A stretch of DNA of 45,401 bases from CAYSQW01 sp964433135 (GCA_964433135.1 CAYSQW010000024.1:1-45401); one strand, 5' to 3'; shown: positions 1 to 9,570, numbered from the stretch's first letter. The notes: generated by a model from the sequence alone, not told the origin. Program-made: numbers and translations.

Positions 1-347
1 CCCATATGTCGCGTCTGCTCTCACACCGCCTTATCCTGGATTTGGTGCTTAAAGACGTCTTTTCACTGACGGGATTTAGTCTGAAAAAGCCTTAATACCA
101 GGGTGGGGCGGGATACCGGGTGCGGGTCGGCGGCGGGATGACGGGGGGAAATGCGCATATATATAAAGATTCTTCTTGAAAAGTTTTTCAAGCGATGTCA
201 GGATTATTCCCTGTTCATGTTAAAGAAAATGCGATCGAGCCGACCTGTCCTGAACAGGTGTTCAGGGCAGATCATCAATAAAGATAAAACCGTTATTTTA
301 ACGAAATATCGGCATTTTTTATGAATAATTCATGTTAGGAGGTTTTA
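1..347. other. left-edge region with a possible truncated gene end
   Basis: A plus-strand frame is open from the window edge to a TAA at 93-95; it would encode at most about 30 residues here (from an ATG at position 6: MSRLLSHRLI and on), so it may be the 3' end of a gene lying outside the window, but there is nothing to recognise. From 96 to 347 I see no gene. That stretch holds a GAAC-N4-GTTC dyad (listed separately) and the Shine-Dalgarno sequence of the next gene (AGGAGG near 337-342). Confidence 0.25.
250..265. promoter_or_regulatory. SOS/LexA-box-like palindrome CTGAACA-GG-TGTTCAG
   Basis: A perfect 7-bp inverted repeat with a 2-bp centre. Its core GAAC-AGGT-GTTC fits the GAACRNRYGTTC pattern of the LexA boxes of Gram-positive and some other bacteria. 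It lies about 85 bp upstream of the M14 peptidase start. It could equally be a chance dyad or part of an upstream terminator, because an overlapping CCTGT/ACAGG dyad is present. Assignment to LexA is inference. Confidence 0.25.
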
Positions 348-2882
348 TTGAATAAGACAAAAAGAACCATAATCTTGATCCTCTCCCTTTGCGTTCTCAT
401 CTCATGGGCATCCGCTCAGGTGCCTAAACCGGAGGATGTCCTCGGGTTTAAAGTCGGAGCGGACCGGAAGCTGGCGGATATGCATCAGATCGTGGAATAC
501 TTCCGGAAGCTGGACCGGGTCAGCCCGCGGGTTCTGCTTCAGGAAGTCGGAAAGACCACCGAAGGAAATCCCTTTATCACCGCGGTCATCACTTCTGTGG
601 AGAATCATAAGAACCTGGAGAAATACCGTATGATCCAGCAGCGGCTGTCGGATCCCCGGCAGCTCTCCGAGCAGGAAGCAGAACGAATGATATCCGAAGG
701 CAAAGCGATCGTCATGGTGAACTGCTCCCTGCATGCCACCGAGGTCGGCGCCGGCCAGATGTCCATGGAATTGGCCTACGATCTGGCCACCCGTGATGAT
801 GACGAGACCCGGCGGATCCTCGATAACGTCATCCTGCTGCTGACCCCCATGCACAATCCCGACGGAACCCAGATGGTGGTGGATTGGTACCGGAAAAACC
901 TCGGGACCCAATACGAGGGCGGCCGCATGCCCTGGCTGTACCAGAAATATACCGGGCACGACAACAACCGGGACTGGTATATGTTCACGCAGGTGGAATC
1001 GCGCCTGACGCTGAAGGTCCACAACGCATGGCATCCCATGGTCATCGTGGATATGCATCAGATGGGGAGCACGGGCGCGCGCTTGTTCGTCCCTCCCTAC
1101 GTGGATCCTTATGAGCCCAACGTCGATCCCATCCTGAGACAGGAAGTGGCGATGATGGGGACGTATATGGCCACGGAATTGACATCCCAGGGAAAGGGCG
1201 GCGTCGAGCACAGCAGCGGATTCGATGCATGGACCCCGGCCCGGGCTTACCATCACTACCACGGCGGTATCCGGATCCTGACCGAGGCGGCCAGCGTCAA
1301 ATTGGCCACCCCGATCGAAGTGCCTTTCGAGGAGTTGAGACCCGCGGTCCAGGAAGAATCCGTGCGGATGCCCCTTCCCTGGAAGGGAGGAGCCTGGACC
1401 CTGCGCGATATCGTGGATTACGATTATGCGGCCGTCATGGCGGCGTTGACCAATACCGCGGGACTCCGCAAGAGCTGGTTGCGCAACTTCTACAATATTC
1501 ATAAAAAGGCCGTCGATCCCGACCGCAGGCCCTACGCCTATGTGATCCCGGCCGCTCAGCGCGACCTGCCGGCGGCCCTGCGGATGCTGGAGGTCTTCAG
1601 GTTGGGCGACGTCGAAGTGCACCGGGCGGAATCCGGCTTCAAGGCCGACGGGCATTCCTATCCCGCGGGCACATTCATCGTGTTCATGGCCCAGCCCTTC
1701 GGCGGATTCGCCAAGACGCTGCTGGAACGTCAAAAATATCCCGAAATCCGGGAATATCCCGGAGCTCCCCTGAAAACGCCTTACGATGTCGTGGGTCACA
1801 CGCTTCCGCTGCTCATGGGCGTCGATGTGATGAAGGTGGAGTCGCCTTTCAAAGTGAAAACCAGTGCGCTGGATACGATCGTGATCCCCAAGGGGCGGCT
1901 GGCGAAAGAGACCGGCGGATTCGGATATGTGTGGGGGCATGAAACCAATGACGATATCGCCGCATGCAACCGCCTGCTCGGCAGGGGATACCGGGTGTAC
2001 TGGAATGCGGATAAATTTCAGGCTAACGGAACCGATTATCCCATAGGCCGTATGATCGTTGAGAAAAAAGCCGGACTCGAAGCGGATCTGCGGGCGATAG
2101 CCGGAGATCTTCCGGTTACGTTCCAGCCGCTGCCCGAGAAGCCGAAGGTTCGGGTCTATGCTTTGAAAAAACCGCGCCTGGGGCTGTATAAAAGCTGGAC
2201 CGCTTCCATGGATGAAGGCTGGACCCGTTGGGTTCTGGAAAAGTTCGAATTCCCTTATCAGAGCATCGTCGATGCGGACATACGGAAGGGAAATCTGCAC
2301 AGGGATTTCGACGTGATCTTGATCCCCGATATGCGGGATGCGGCCATCGTCGAAGGTCTCTCCGAAGAAGACGTCCCTCCCGAATATGCCGGAGGGATCG
2401 GAGATGTGGGCGTGAAGAACCTGGAGGATTTCGTAAGCCGGGGAGGCGCCTTGATCACCCTGAACTCGGCGGCCGAATTCGCCATTCAGCGTTTCCATCT
2501 CGGAATCGAGAATACGGTGAAGGATCTGAACCGGAAAGAATTTTTCATTCCCGGATCGATCCTCAAGGTGCTGAACGAGACGACGCATCCTATCGCTTAC
2601 GGTTTCGAGCGGGACGCCTCGATCTTTTTCCGCCGGAGCCCGGTGTTTGCGGTCAATGAAGGAACCAGCGTGGCTCAATATCCGACCGCCAGTCTGCTCA
2701 GCGGGTGGGCCGGCGGCGCCGAGCACCTGGTCAACCGGAGTGCTCTTGTGGATGTGCCCATCGACAAGGGGCGGATCATCCTCATCGGATTTCCGACCCA
2801 ATATCGGGCACAGACCCATCTCTCTTTTCGCTATCTGTTCAACGCCATCTTCTACGGCGCGGCCGCACCCGAGCGGTTCTGA
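348..2882 (+). CDS. exported M14-family zinc carboxypeptidase-like protein
   Basis: 844-residue secreted metallopeptidase of the M14 superfamily, likely trimming peptides in the periplasm or outside the cell. A signal peptide is visible (residues 1-23, ending ASA-Q). The M14 zinc ligands are seen as HATE (H129, E132) and H237 in DMHQMG; the substrate-binding Asn-Arg pair fits DNNRD (R208), and E313 in LTEAAS fits the general base. The catalytic domain covers about 35-330; the remaining roughly 500 residues form a long C-terminal part, as in large Acidobacteria/Bacteroidetes M14 proteins, with a glutamine-amidotransferase-like look near 610-840 (uncertain). The start is TTG at 348 with AGGAGG about 5 nt upstream; no ATG nearby is as well placed. 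It is followed by another exported hydrolase. Exact substrate is unknown. Confidence 0.85.
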   Translation: MNKTKRTIILILSLCVLISWASAQVPKPEDVLGFKVGADRKLADMHQIVEYFRKLDRVSPRVLLQEVGKTTEGNPFITAVITSVENHKNLEKYRMIQQRLSDPRQLSEQEAERMISEGKAIVMVNCSLHATEVGAGQMSMELAYDLATRDDDETRRILDNVILLLTPMHNPDGTQMVVDWYRKNLGTQYEGGRMPWLYQKYTGHDNNRDWYMFTQVESRLTLKVHNAWHPMVIVDMHQMGSTGARLFVPPYVDPYEPNVDPILRQEVAMMGTYMATELTSQGKGGVEHSSGFDAWTPARAYHHYHGGIRILTEAASVKLATPIEVPFEELRPAVQEESVRMPLPWKGGAWTLRDIVDYDYAAVMAALTNTAGLRKSWLRNFYNIHKKAVDPDRRPYAYVIPAAQRDLPAALRMLEVFRLGDVEVHRAESGFKADGHSYPAGTFIVFMAQPFGGFAKTLLERQKYPEIREYPGAPLKTPYDVVGHTLPLLMGVDVMKVESPFKVKTSALDTIVIPKGRLAKETGGFGYVWGHETNDDIAACNRLLGRGYRVYWNADKFQANGTDYPIGRMIVEKKAGLEADLRAIAGDLPVTFQPLPEKPKVRVYALKKPRLGLYKSWTASMDEGWTRWVLEKFEFPYQSIVDADIRKGNLHRDFDVILIPDMRDAAIVEGLSEEDVPPEYAGGIGDVGVKNLEDFVSRGGALITLNSAAEFAIQRFHLGIENTVKDLNRKEFFIPGSILKVLNETTHPIAYGFERDASIFFRRSPVFAVNEGTSVAQYPTASLLSGWAGGAEHLVNRSALVDVPIDKGRIILIGFPTQYRAQTHLSFRYLFNAIFYGAAAPERF

Positions 2883-3016
2883 ACTTTTTCCCGCAGCCGG
2901 AAAACGCGTGCATTGAGACGGCCGGCCGGTGTCATCACCGGCGCGGCCGCTTTATCGACGGAGGAAGGGGAATTGCCGCCTTGCTCCGGATAAAGGCACA
3001 AGAAGGAGGAATCATC

Positions 3017-4684
3017 ATGCGCAGGAATATGCAAGCCGGTTTGGTCTTAGCGCTTTGTCTGAGCATCGGGATGGGATTCGCCGCGGAGAACACCGAGGTC
3101 CTTCCTCCCGGCATCATGCCGGTCGTGATCCTCAGCGGCTCCAACTATGAGATGGGGGTTCAGTACGGACAGCAGGCGGGCCGCTATATGGAACAGGCCA
3201 AGCAGGCCGCTTGGGCCGAGGCCCTGCAGCGGTTCAGCCGGGCCGAAGTGATCCGGACGCTCAAGGCCAATCAGGTTTTCATGCGGAAATATACGCCTGA
3301 AGTGATTGATATGATGAAGGGGATGGCCGACGGGGCCGCGTCGCGGGGATTCGATATCACCTATATCGATGCCGTTCTTCTCAACTGCACGCTCCCCAAA
3401 CCGAAGACCTCCACGCTTCCGCCGGGAGCCGAGGATACCGAACTACCCCCGCGAAAGCGCTGTTCCGTCTGTTCGGCCTGGGGGAGCGCCACCACGGACG
3501 GTCGGCTGATCGGCGTGGATACGCTGGATTCCGGAGAAGCCGGTTACGGAGTGGTCATCGTCGCCTTCCCGGATGACGGGAATAATTATATGTGCGGTGC
3601 CATGGCCGGTGAGCTCAGCGATCATTTTCTGATGAACGATAAGGGGCTGTTCGTGGGCAACAGCGGCGGCGGCGGTTCGCCGAGGGATCAGGATAACAAC
3701 TACGGTCTTTCCTGGTCATGTTCGCTCTCTCATCTCGTTCGCTATGCGGGAAGCGCCGAAGAGGCGCGCCGGATGCTGATGCCCTGGCAGATCAATATCC
3801 CGGAGAATTTTCATCTGGTCGACACCCGCGGCGGCGCCTTCGTGGTGGAAAAAACCGCTGCGGTGCAGGGAGTGCGAAAACCCGGAGATTTCGGGGAAAA
3901 GGATTTTCTCTACTCAACCAATAATTACCTGCATGCCGCCATGAAAGTCACCAAGGAAGGGGATTTCATCAAGGAGCATGGAGGATACGGAGCCTATGCC
4001 GCGCCGCGGAATCTCATGCTGTGGGATATGCTGCATAACTACCACGGCTTGATCGATGTGCCTTTCGCGAAAATGATGCTGCGTTTTCCGGGCAGTCCGC
4101 CTCCCGCTCCCCCCGAAGGAGGATGGGACGCCAAGATCTGCCGCCCCTCGAACTCCTGGGTGGCGGTCCTGCAGCCGGATGACGGAGACCGGGGAGTCGC
4201 CGACATCTGCACAGGCCCCGCCGGCCGCGTCATCCATTCCTCCACCGCCTCGGACGGCAGCGTCATGCGGGCCGGATACCCCTATATAGAAGGCAGTCAT
4301 ACATTTTTTCGGCTTCGGCTGGCCGTTTCGCCCAAAGAGATGGTCGAATCGGCGCGGGAGCGGGCATCCGAAACGATCGACGCCGCTTATGCGGTCATCA
4401 TGGATATGAACTATACCGATATCGGATATGACGGGTTGAGTCGGCTTTATTCTCAGGCCAACCGCGAGTTCTACCGGGGCAAAAACGCCTATCATCGGGC
4501 CTTGCTCGGTTCCGGCAACCGGGCTCTGGAGTTTTTCGCCCAGGCGGCTTCGGCTTTTGCGCGCGCGCAGGCGCGGGCGCTTCAAGTATACGAGGCCGTG
4601 GTCCCGGCGCCCACCAGCCCTTCGGATCTCGGGCACCGCCCCTTCGGCAAGGATTGGGCCTCCTGGGAAACGCGCGTCAAATAG
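3017..4684 (+). CDS. exported C45-like Ntn hydrolase (acyltransferase/phospholipase B-like)
   Basis: 555-residue protein with a signal peptide (about residues 1-22) and the pattern of the C45 / acyl-CoA:6-APA acyltransferase-like family, whose members cut themselves to expose an N-terminal Cys and then hydrolyse amide bonds. The segment around 149-160 (C149, C152, then AWGSATTDG) matches the family's self-processing site; C152 is my choice of nucleophile. An N-terminal motif GSNYEMGVQYGQQAG (41-55) is also typical. The frame stays open upstream to 2705, but the ATG at 3017 has AAGGAGGA 6 nt before it and begins a signal peptide, so I use it. It lies 134 nt after the M14 gene, possibly cotranscribed. 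Substrate unknown; peptides or N-acyl amino acids are plausible. Confidence 0.8.
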   Translation: MRRNMQAGLVLALCLSIGMGFAAENTEVLPPGIMPVVILSGSNYEMGVQYGQQAGRYMEQAKQAAWAEALQRFSRAEVIRTLKANQVFMRKYTPEVIDMMKGMADGAASRGFDITYIDAVLLNCTLPKPKTSTLPPGAEDTELPPRKRCSVCSAWGSATTDGRLIGVDTLDSGEAGYGVVIVAFPDDGNNYMCGAMAGELSDHFLMNDKGLFVGNSGGGGSPRDQDNNYGLSWSCSLSHLVRYAGSAEEARRMLMPWQINIPENFHLVDTRGGAFVVEKTAAVQGVRKPGDFGEKDFLYSTNNYLHAAMKVTKEGDFIKEHGGYGAYAAPRNLMLWDMLHNYHGLIDVPFAKMMLRFPGSPPPAPPEGGWDAKICRPSNSWVAVLQPDDGDRGVADICTGPAGRVIHSSTASDGSVMRAGYPYIEGSHTFFRLRLAVSPKEMVESARERASETIDAAYAVIMDMNYTDIGYDGLSRLYSQANREFYRGKNAYHRALLGSGNRALEFFAQAASAFARAQARALQVYEAVVPAPTSPSDLGHRPFGKDWASWETRVK

Positions 4685-4820
4685 AGAGAACCATCGGGAG
4701 CGGTCCTGATTTGTTTTCCCGTCATCCTTTCATGCGGGGAGTCGTTCTTTACTTTATATAGATCCGCATGATACGGAAGAAGTTATAAAACAGCCTGGTC
4801 CGTTTTAGAGGAGAATATTG

Positions 4821-5996
4821 ATGAAGCGATCTTTTATCCTGTCACTTTTCGTCATGACCGCTCTGTTATCGGCGTGCCGTGAGCCGGCCACGGAGACTCG
4901 GGCCGTTGATCGGTTCGGCGTGGATATTTCAGCCTGTGAGGAGATCTTTGAACTGCTTAAAGAGATGAAGTCCGGATGTTCGCAGGCGGATGCGGCCGCC
5001 CGTCTCGACGGGATCATGGATTCAAAACCCTACACCGTCATGTTCGCCCACTACAACCGGGATTGGCGTCCCGATCACCTGCTGCCGGACGTCTTCAAGC
5101 GGATGGTTCTGAGTCTGGAATTTTCCGGGCTGTACACCCCCGGAGAAAATCAGCGCGCGGACCGGATGTTGACGTTCTGGACGAAATATTACGGCGACCT
5201 ATCGGAATATGAGCGGAAGCTTCAGATGATCCGTGATACGGATCTGAACGGAATGATCACCGAAGCCATCGCCTTTGCGCAGAGTTGGCTGCCGCCTGAG
5301 ATGATCGTTCCGGAGTTCTATTTCACCATCCATCCCAACGGAGGAAGCCCGGGATTCATCATCGGCGAGGCACAGGGATATGATTTTTTTCAACTGCCCG
5401 AAGACATCTCACAGCTCTACGGGATGATCGCCCATGAAATGCATCACGCCGGGCTGGATATTCCCCGGCGGGAATTCGCTGAAGAATCCGATGAAGCGGC
5501 ATACTCGGTCCTGGAGATGTTTGTCGGAGAAGGAACGGCCAATAAATTCATCAGCAATGTTCCCGGCGGCTGCGTTCCGGCCCTTCGTGAGAACGAAGCC
5601 ATGGATTACTTCGACGAGGAGACCCTGCGGGCCTGGATGGAGGAGTGGAATCGATTGGCCGAAATCGAAGATGAACTTTTCCGGAAGTTGACCGATACTT
5701 TCGATCGCGCTTTTTCCGGTGATCTGACCGAGGAACAACTGAGCGGGGAGATAAGGGATTTCTGGTTGAAAGGATTCGTCCAGCCGCTCTATTTCGTGGG
5801 ATCCGAGTTGTTTGGCGTCATCTATTTCGGCTCGGGCCGGGAGGCGTGTTTCGGTGCCATGCGGGACCCGCGCCTCATCTTCGATCTTTACAATCGATCC
5901 CTGCGGAACCGTCCCGATCTGTTGGGGAAATGCCCTCGGATTCCGGCCTCGACGGCGGAAAACGCGCGTGGGCTCGGACAACAAGGCGTTTCCTGA
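4821..5996 (+). CDS. lipoprotein with HExxH motif, putative zinc-dependent peptidase
   Basis: 391-residue predicted lipoprotein: lipobox ALLSAC with the lipidated Cys at 19. H205-E-M-H-H209 is a zincin-type HExxH in a helix that follows a stretch ending LYGMIAH, so a zinc metallopeptidase is likely; overall it recalls the DUF5700-type putative peptidases, though I cannot verify this. A downstream acidic third ligand is plausible in EFAEESDEAAYS. I use ATG 4821, one codon after a TTG, because GAGGAG at 4808-4813 is then 7 nt away. It lies in a row of exported hydrolases. An anchored periplasmic or outer-membrane location is inferred. Substrate is unknown. Confidence 0.65.
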   Translation: MKRSFILSLFVMTALLSACREPATETRAVDRFGVDISACEEIFELLKEMKSGCSQADAAARLDGIMDSKPYTVMFAHYNRDWRPDHLLPDVFKRMVLSLEFSGLYTPGENQRADRMLTFWTKYYGDLSEYERKLQMIRDTDLNGMITEAIAFAQSWLPPEMIVPEFYFTIHPNGGSPGFIIGEAQGYDFFQLPEDISQLYGMIAHEMHHAGLDIPRREFAEESDEAAYSVLEMFVGEGTANKFISNVPGGCVPALRENEAMDYFDEETLRAWMEEWNRLAEIEDELFRKLTDTFDRAFSGDLTEEQLSGEIRDFWLKGFVQPLYFVGSELFGVIYFGSGREACFGAMRDPRLIFDLYNRSLRNRPDLLGKCPRIPASTAENARGLGQQGVS

Positions 5997-6179
5997 AGAT
6001 CATTTCCATCGCCGCCGGTTTCCGGATTGACGCGATCTATGAGGTTGCGGCATACGTGTTCCCGTTTCTCGGCGTCGTCTCGGGGATTTCTTCTATCGAG
6101 GGAATGCGGATTACGGGTTCGCCGCAACCGCTTTCTCGATCTGCATCCGCGATCGAACTTTTCACCGGGAAATTCGTAG

Positions 6180-6209
6180 ATTACATTGAGAGCGCTTTTC
6201 GTTTATAAT
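6180..6209 (+). promoter_or_regulatory. sigma70-type promoter ATTACA-N18-TATAAT
   Basis: A perfect -10 hexamer (TATAAT, 6204-6209) and a 4/6 match at -35 (6180-6185) with an 18-bp spacer. It would start transcription near 6216, about 40 nt before the membrane-protein gene at 6258, in an otherwise featureless 260-bp gap. Confidence 0.4.
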
Positions 6210-6257
6210 TCGTATTGAAAGGTTTCCTGACCGATTTAACCGAGAAGGAGGAGATCC

Positions 6258-7547
6258 ATGAAAGTTCTGCGCGTCCTTCTGGCGCTTTTTATCATCGCTG
6301 TTTTCGCCCTTCCGATTTTATTCGGAGTGATCTGGACGGTGGGGATCACGAATGCGGCCGTCTCGCCGCGTTTTGTATCTGATCTTCCTCAGGATATCAT
6401 CGCTGAGATCCCCGGCTTGCTGGATGAGATCTTCGAGGAAGCCCGGGATGAGCGGCAGATCGCCGATCCCGAAGTCCGGGCCTGGTTTGAGGCGGCCGAC
6501 AGACTGGGAGTCTCTCCCCGGGAGCTGCTGCGGCAGGCCGGTCTTCAGGATTGGCTTGAAAACGAAGTCGCGAAATCCTTGGAGGAAGTGGGGGAGATGC
6601 TCCGGGGAGAACGGCGTGCGCGTTCCATCGCCATCGATTTGAGGCCGCTCAAGGATTCCTTGCGAACGGGAGCGCTCGAGGATTATTTTCTGGATCTGCT
6701 TGCCAATCTGCCTCCCTGCGATGAGTTCGGCACGGAGGAGTGGATAGATTTCTTCGAGTTCAGGGACAGCCGGTCCCGTATGCCCGCCTGCCGTCCCGAT
6801 CTTGTCATGGCCGGGGAATACCTGGAAAGACAGCGCTGGGAGATGCTGGAAGACATGCCCGATGAGATAAACCTTTTCGAGAATGTCAGGGTGCTTCCCC
6901 TGGGGATAAGCCGAACGGTTTCGCTTATATCCTATGGGCTGTTCATCCTGCCCGCGGTTCTGATCTTCGTCGCGGCTTTGATCGCGGCCTGCACGCCGTC
7001 CGGATTCTTCAAATGGTTCGGCGCCACCACTCTCGTCGGGGGACTCGCCACGTTGGGAAGCGGTGCTTTCATTCAGGGCGCTACGAGTTTTGCATGGAAA
7101 TTCATGCCTTATGTCGAAGCTGAAAGATGGACCCGTGATCTACAGGAGCTCATACTCGCAAAAACCGATTGGATCTTTCACCGAGTGCTGAGCCAGCTGT
7201 TCTCTCCCGTCATCAGCTTGGCCGGAGTGGTGTGCATCATCGGGCTGGTGTTTTTCGTAATCTCTTTCGCCGTCCGCAGCCAACCCCGCAGTCCGCGTGC
7301 TCCCCGCCCGGCCTCCAAGCCGAATGCGCCCGCACTCGATCCTTCGCGATCCGGAGAGTCGAAACCGGAAGAGTCCAAAGCGGAAACACCCGCCGCGGAT
7401 GCTCCGAAATCCATGGAACAGAAACCGGCGGAATCCGTGAAGTCCGTATCCGAACCGGATGCGTCCGAAGCCCCGGACGTCACTCCCTCCGACGATTCTG
7501 CGAAAGAGACGGATCCCAAGCCGAGGGTCAAGAAAACGAACGAATAG
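6258..7547 (+). CDS. membrane protein of unknown function with Pro/Ser/Glu-rich tail
   Basis: I do not recognise this 429-residue protein. Hydrophobic segments are visible at about 5-27, 219-244, 252-274 and 313-338. Between the first two lies a 190-residue, acidic, helical region that would face the periplasm, with two Cys (C154, C178) that could pair. Residues 340-429 form a low-complexity tail rich in Pro, Ser, Glu, Lys and Asp, probably disordered and cytoplasmic. ATG 6258 has AAGGAGGAG about 6 nt upstream. It stands alone between the lipoprotein gene and a convergent gene, and has its own likely promoter. A structural or signalling role in the envelope is possible, but nothing in the sequence shows it. 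Confidence 0.6.
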   Translation: MKVLRVLLALFIIAVFALPILFGVIWTVGITNAAVSPRFVSDLPQDIIAEIPGLLDEIFEEARDERQIADPEVRAWFEAADRLGVSPRELLRQAGLQDWLENEVAKSLEEVGEMLRGERRARSIAIDLRPLKDSLRTGALEDYFLDLLANLPPCDEFGTEEWIDFFEFRDSRSRMPACRPDLVMAGEYLERQRWEMLEDMPDEINLFENVRVLPLGISRTVSLISYGLFILPAVLIFVAALIAACTPSGFFKWFGATTLVGGLATLGSGAFIQGATSFAWKFMPYVEAERWTRDLQELILAKTDWIFHRVLSQLFSPVISLAGVVCIIGLVFFVISFAVRSQPRSPRAPRPASKPNAPALDPSRSGESKPEESKAETPAADAPKSMEQKPAESVKSVSEPDASEAPDVTPSDDSAKETDPKPRVKKTNE

Positions 7548-7561
7548 CGGGTGGAGTACGG

Positions 7562-9538
7562 TCAGAGTATAAGAAAATTCGAACGGGCGATAACCCTGCC
7601 GTTTTCATCCCGGGCTTCCACCTTGTAGACCGAAGTGCGTTCGGAAGGGATCGTCGGATCGATGAAAGGAATGTCGTTCCCTCCGGTTTCCTGGTAGGAA
7701 GTGTCCGCCAGCAGAGAGAATGGGTCTCCGGGATCCATACGATAGATCATGAGCTGCGAAACCGCAACCTTTGCCCCGGGATTGTCCAGGGTGATGACCA
7801 AATCGGCGTAGGGTTTTTTTAGGATCCATGACCGTTCCAGTTTCCGTTCTCCTCTCAACATAAGGCTCATATTCGCCACCATCACCCGGCTTTGAACGGA
7901 TGAGGATCGACCCCGCCGATTTATGGCTGTCGCCCGCAGAATGTGTTTTCCCTGAGGTTCGGCGATGGTGTCCCAGGTACAGGAATACGGTGGGGAAAGG
8001 GCGGTATGGTGCAGCCGGCCGTCCACGAAAAATTTCACCTTGTTGATCCCAACGCCGTCTTTCGCGTCGACGTGAATGCCGACGGCGCCTTTGACCGTGG
8101 ACCCATGCCGGGGGCGCAGGGAGGTCAGGATGGGATTACGGCTTTTCGTGGAGGTGTAAAGGGACAGGGGATCGGCATGGACCGAAGTGCCGAAGGCATC
8201 GAAAACCTTAACGGTCCAGAATGTAGGATTGAAGGGGAAATTTCTAATGATTGCGGCGGGCGGGGATGAGGTTTCCGATACGATCGTGCTCAGGTTATCG
8301 GGATCAGGGCCGAAGAGGAGCTGGTAGTTGAGGGCGTTTTTGCTGGGAGCGCAGGAGAGGAGGGCCCCCGATTCTCCGATAAGGGTTCCGTCGGCGGGTC
8401 CCTTGAGCGTCACGGCCTGAGGAAGTCTTCCCGGATATGTTTCGAAATCCGCGAATTCCAGGATTTCGAAGGTGCCCGGATCCCAGACAAAGGAATAAAA
8501 CGTGTTGTAGGGGGCCAGCCTCATGTTTTTGCAGGGACCGGCGACGGAGAGATAATAGCCGGCCGTGATCCCTTGGTGATAAGGATCCTCATTCGGCCAG
8601 TTGATGCTCAAAGCGGAATCCCGGAACCATTCGTAGACCTTCATGTGAACGCTGGAGGGAAAGCGGACATTGAGGGATGCGGGCTGGAAGGGGGCGTTGG
8701 CGGTATAATTGTCGACCCATGCGGGTTCTCCGTTTACGGGGTGAAGGGTGAAGCGGGAGACGCGTTCGCGGTAATTAATGTTTTGACAGGTGGCGTCGAG
8801 AAGTGTGAGCCGGTTTACGGCGTAACGGGGATCGTCGTACGTCTCGTTGATGTGATTCGCGGCTACGGCCGCCGGGTTATTGCCCGTGCTGAATCCGATC
8901 ATCTGGATGGGCTGCCGGTAATCCGGAGCCAGTTCCGACAGCAGGACGATCGCCATGTTCCCCTGGTCGGTGTAGGGCGGGCAGTAACCGCCGCTTATGA
9001 GATTGGCGTTTTCATGCCATAAAGAAGGCTGGCCGAAAACCAATTCCTGTCCGCATTCGCAGTCTCCTCCGCCGAAAGCGATGATGGTGGGAAGCTCCGG
9101 ATTGAAGGGGGGATTCTTTAAGTGAAGCGGGTTCGTCTCGTAGTCGGGAACGATGATGATTTCGAGGGTGTCGGGTTCGCTGAAAGCGCCGCCGTCGCCG
9201 ACCACGAGTTCTATGATGCAGGTCTGGATATCATCGGTCGGAGCGAAGCCGCTGATGGTCGGCCGTGCGGTATGCGGCGATCCGATGGAGAGAGGCGGGC
9301 CGGAGAGTTGGCGCCATTGATAAAAAAGGGGAGTGTGTCCGTCGGGATCATAGGAATCGGATCCGTCCAGAGTGATCGGAGCGCGGGAGACATAACGGGA
9401 CGGCCCCGCTACGGCGACCGGAGGGGAGTTGACGCTTTGACCGAAAGCGCCGGTCGTCAAATCGTTTCCACGGAATAACGTCCAAAACAGCAGCATTCCC
9501 CCCACGAAGACGATCTGTGATCTGTTCGGTTTCCCCAT
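7562..9538 (-). CDS. secreted PKD/Ig-domain protein with lipase-like alpha/beta-hydrolase core
   Basis: 658 residues with an N-terminal signal peptide or anchor (about 1-34). A PKD-like domain follows (about 38-131: PPVAVAGPSRYV, LDGSDSYDPDG). The middle (about 150-340) looks like an alpha/beta hydrolase: GFSTG at 215-219 fits the GxSxG nucleophile elbow (S217), D248 in RLTLLDA fits the acid, and H321 in DPYHQG followed by a YYLS segment fits the His region of pancreatic-lipase-like enzymes. The C-terminal half holds an FN3-like segment (about 370-455) and a bacterial Ig-like domain (about 468-560). The ATG has AAGGAG upstream and a sigma54-like promoter. Converges on the membrane-protein gene with only 14 nt between. 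The enzyme assignment is my inference from motif order and spacing; a purely adhesive protein is the alternative. Confidence 0.6.
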   Translation of the reverse strand: MGKPNRSQIVFVGGMLLFWTLFRGNDLTTGAFGQSVNSPPVAVAGPSRYVSRAPITLDGSDSYDPDGHTPLFYQWRQLSGPPLSIGSPHTARPTISGFAPTDDIQTCIIELVVGDGGAFSEPDTLEIIIVPDYETNPLHLKNPPFNPELPTIIAFGGGDCECGQELVFGQPSLWHENANLISGGYCPPYTDQGNMAIVLLSELAPDYRQPIQMIGFSTGNNPAAVAANHINETYDDPRYAVNRLTLLDATCQNINYRERVSRFTLHPVNGEPAWVDNYTANAPFQPASLNVRFPSSVHMKVYEWFRDSALSINWPNEDPYHQGITAGYYLSVAGPCKNMRLAPYNTFYSFVWDPGTFEILEFADFETYPGRLPQAVTLKGPADGTLIGESGALLSCAPSKNALNYQLLFGPDPDNLSTIVSETSSPPAAIIRNFPFNPTFWTVKVFDAFGTSVHADPLSLYTSTKSRNPILTSLRPRHGSTVKGAVGIHVDAKDGVGINKVKFFVDGRLHHTALSPPYSCTWDTIAEPQGKHILRATAINRRGRSSSVQSRVMVANMSLMLRGERKLERSWILKKPYADLVITLDNPGAKVAVSQLMIYRMDPGDPFSLLADTSYQETGGNDIPFIDPTIPSERTSVYKVEARDENGRVIARSNFLIL

Positions 9539-9570
9539 CCGAAACTCCTTTTTTGACGGATACTATTTTA

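Noticed and set aside
402..2819. 805-residue open frame on the minus strand, opposite the M14 peptidase gene
   Set aside because: It lies wholly inside a well-supported gene, its translation is rich in His, Arg, Gly and Pro without any domain, and no ribosome site fits. It is a shadow of GC-rich codons. Similar long shadows lie opposite addB/addA (39071-40564), cysT/cysW (10568-12025), the TonB receptor (34119-35369) and the M28 gene (23500-25044).
2705..3016. N-terminal extension of the C45-like protein
   Set aside because: The stretch overlaps the end of the M14 gene in another frame and lacks protein-like composition; the ATG at 3017 with AAGGAGGA begins a signal peptide.
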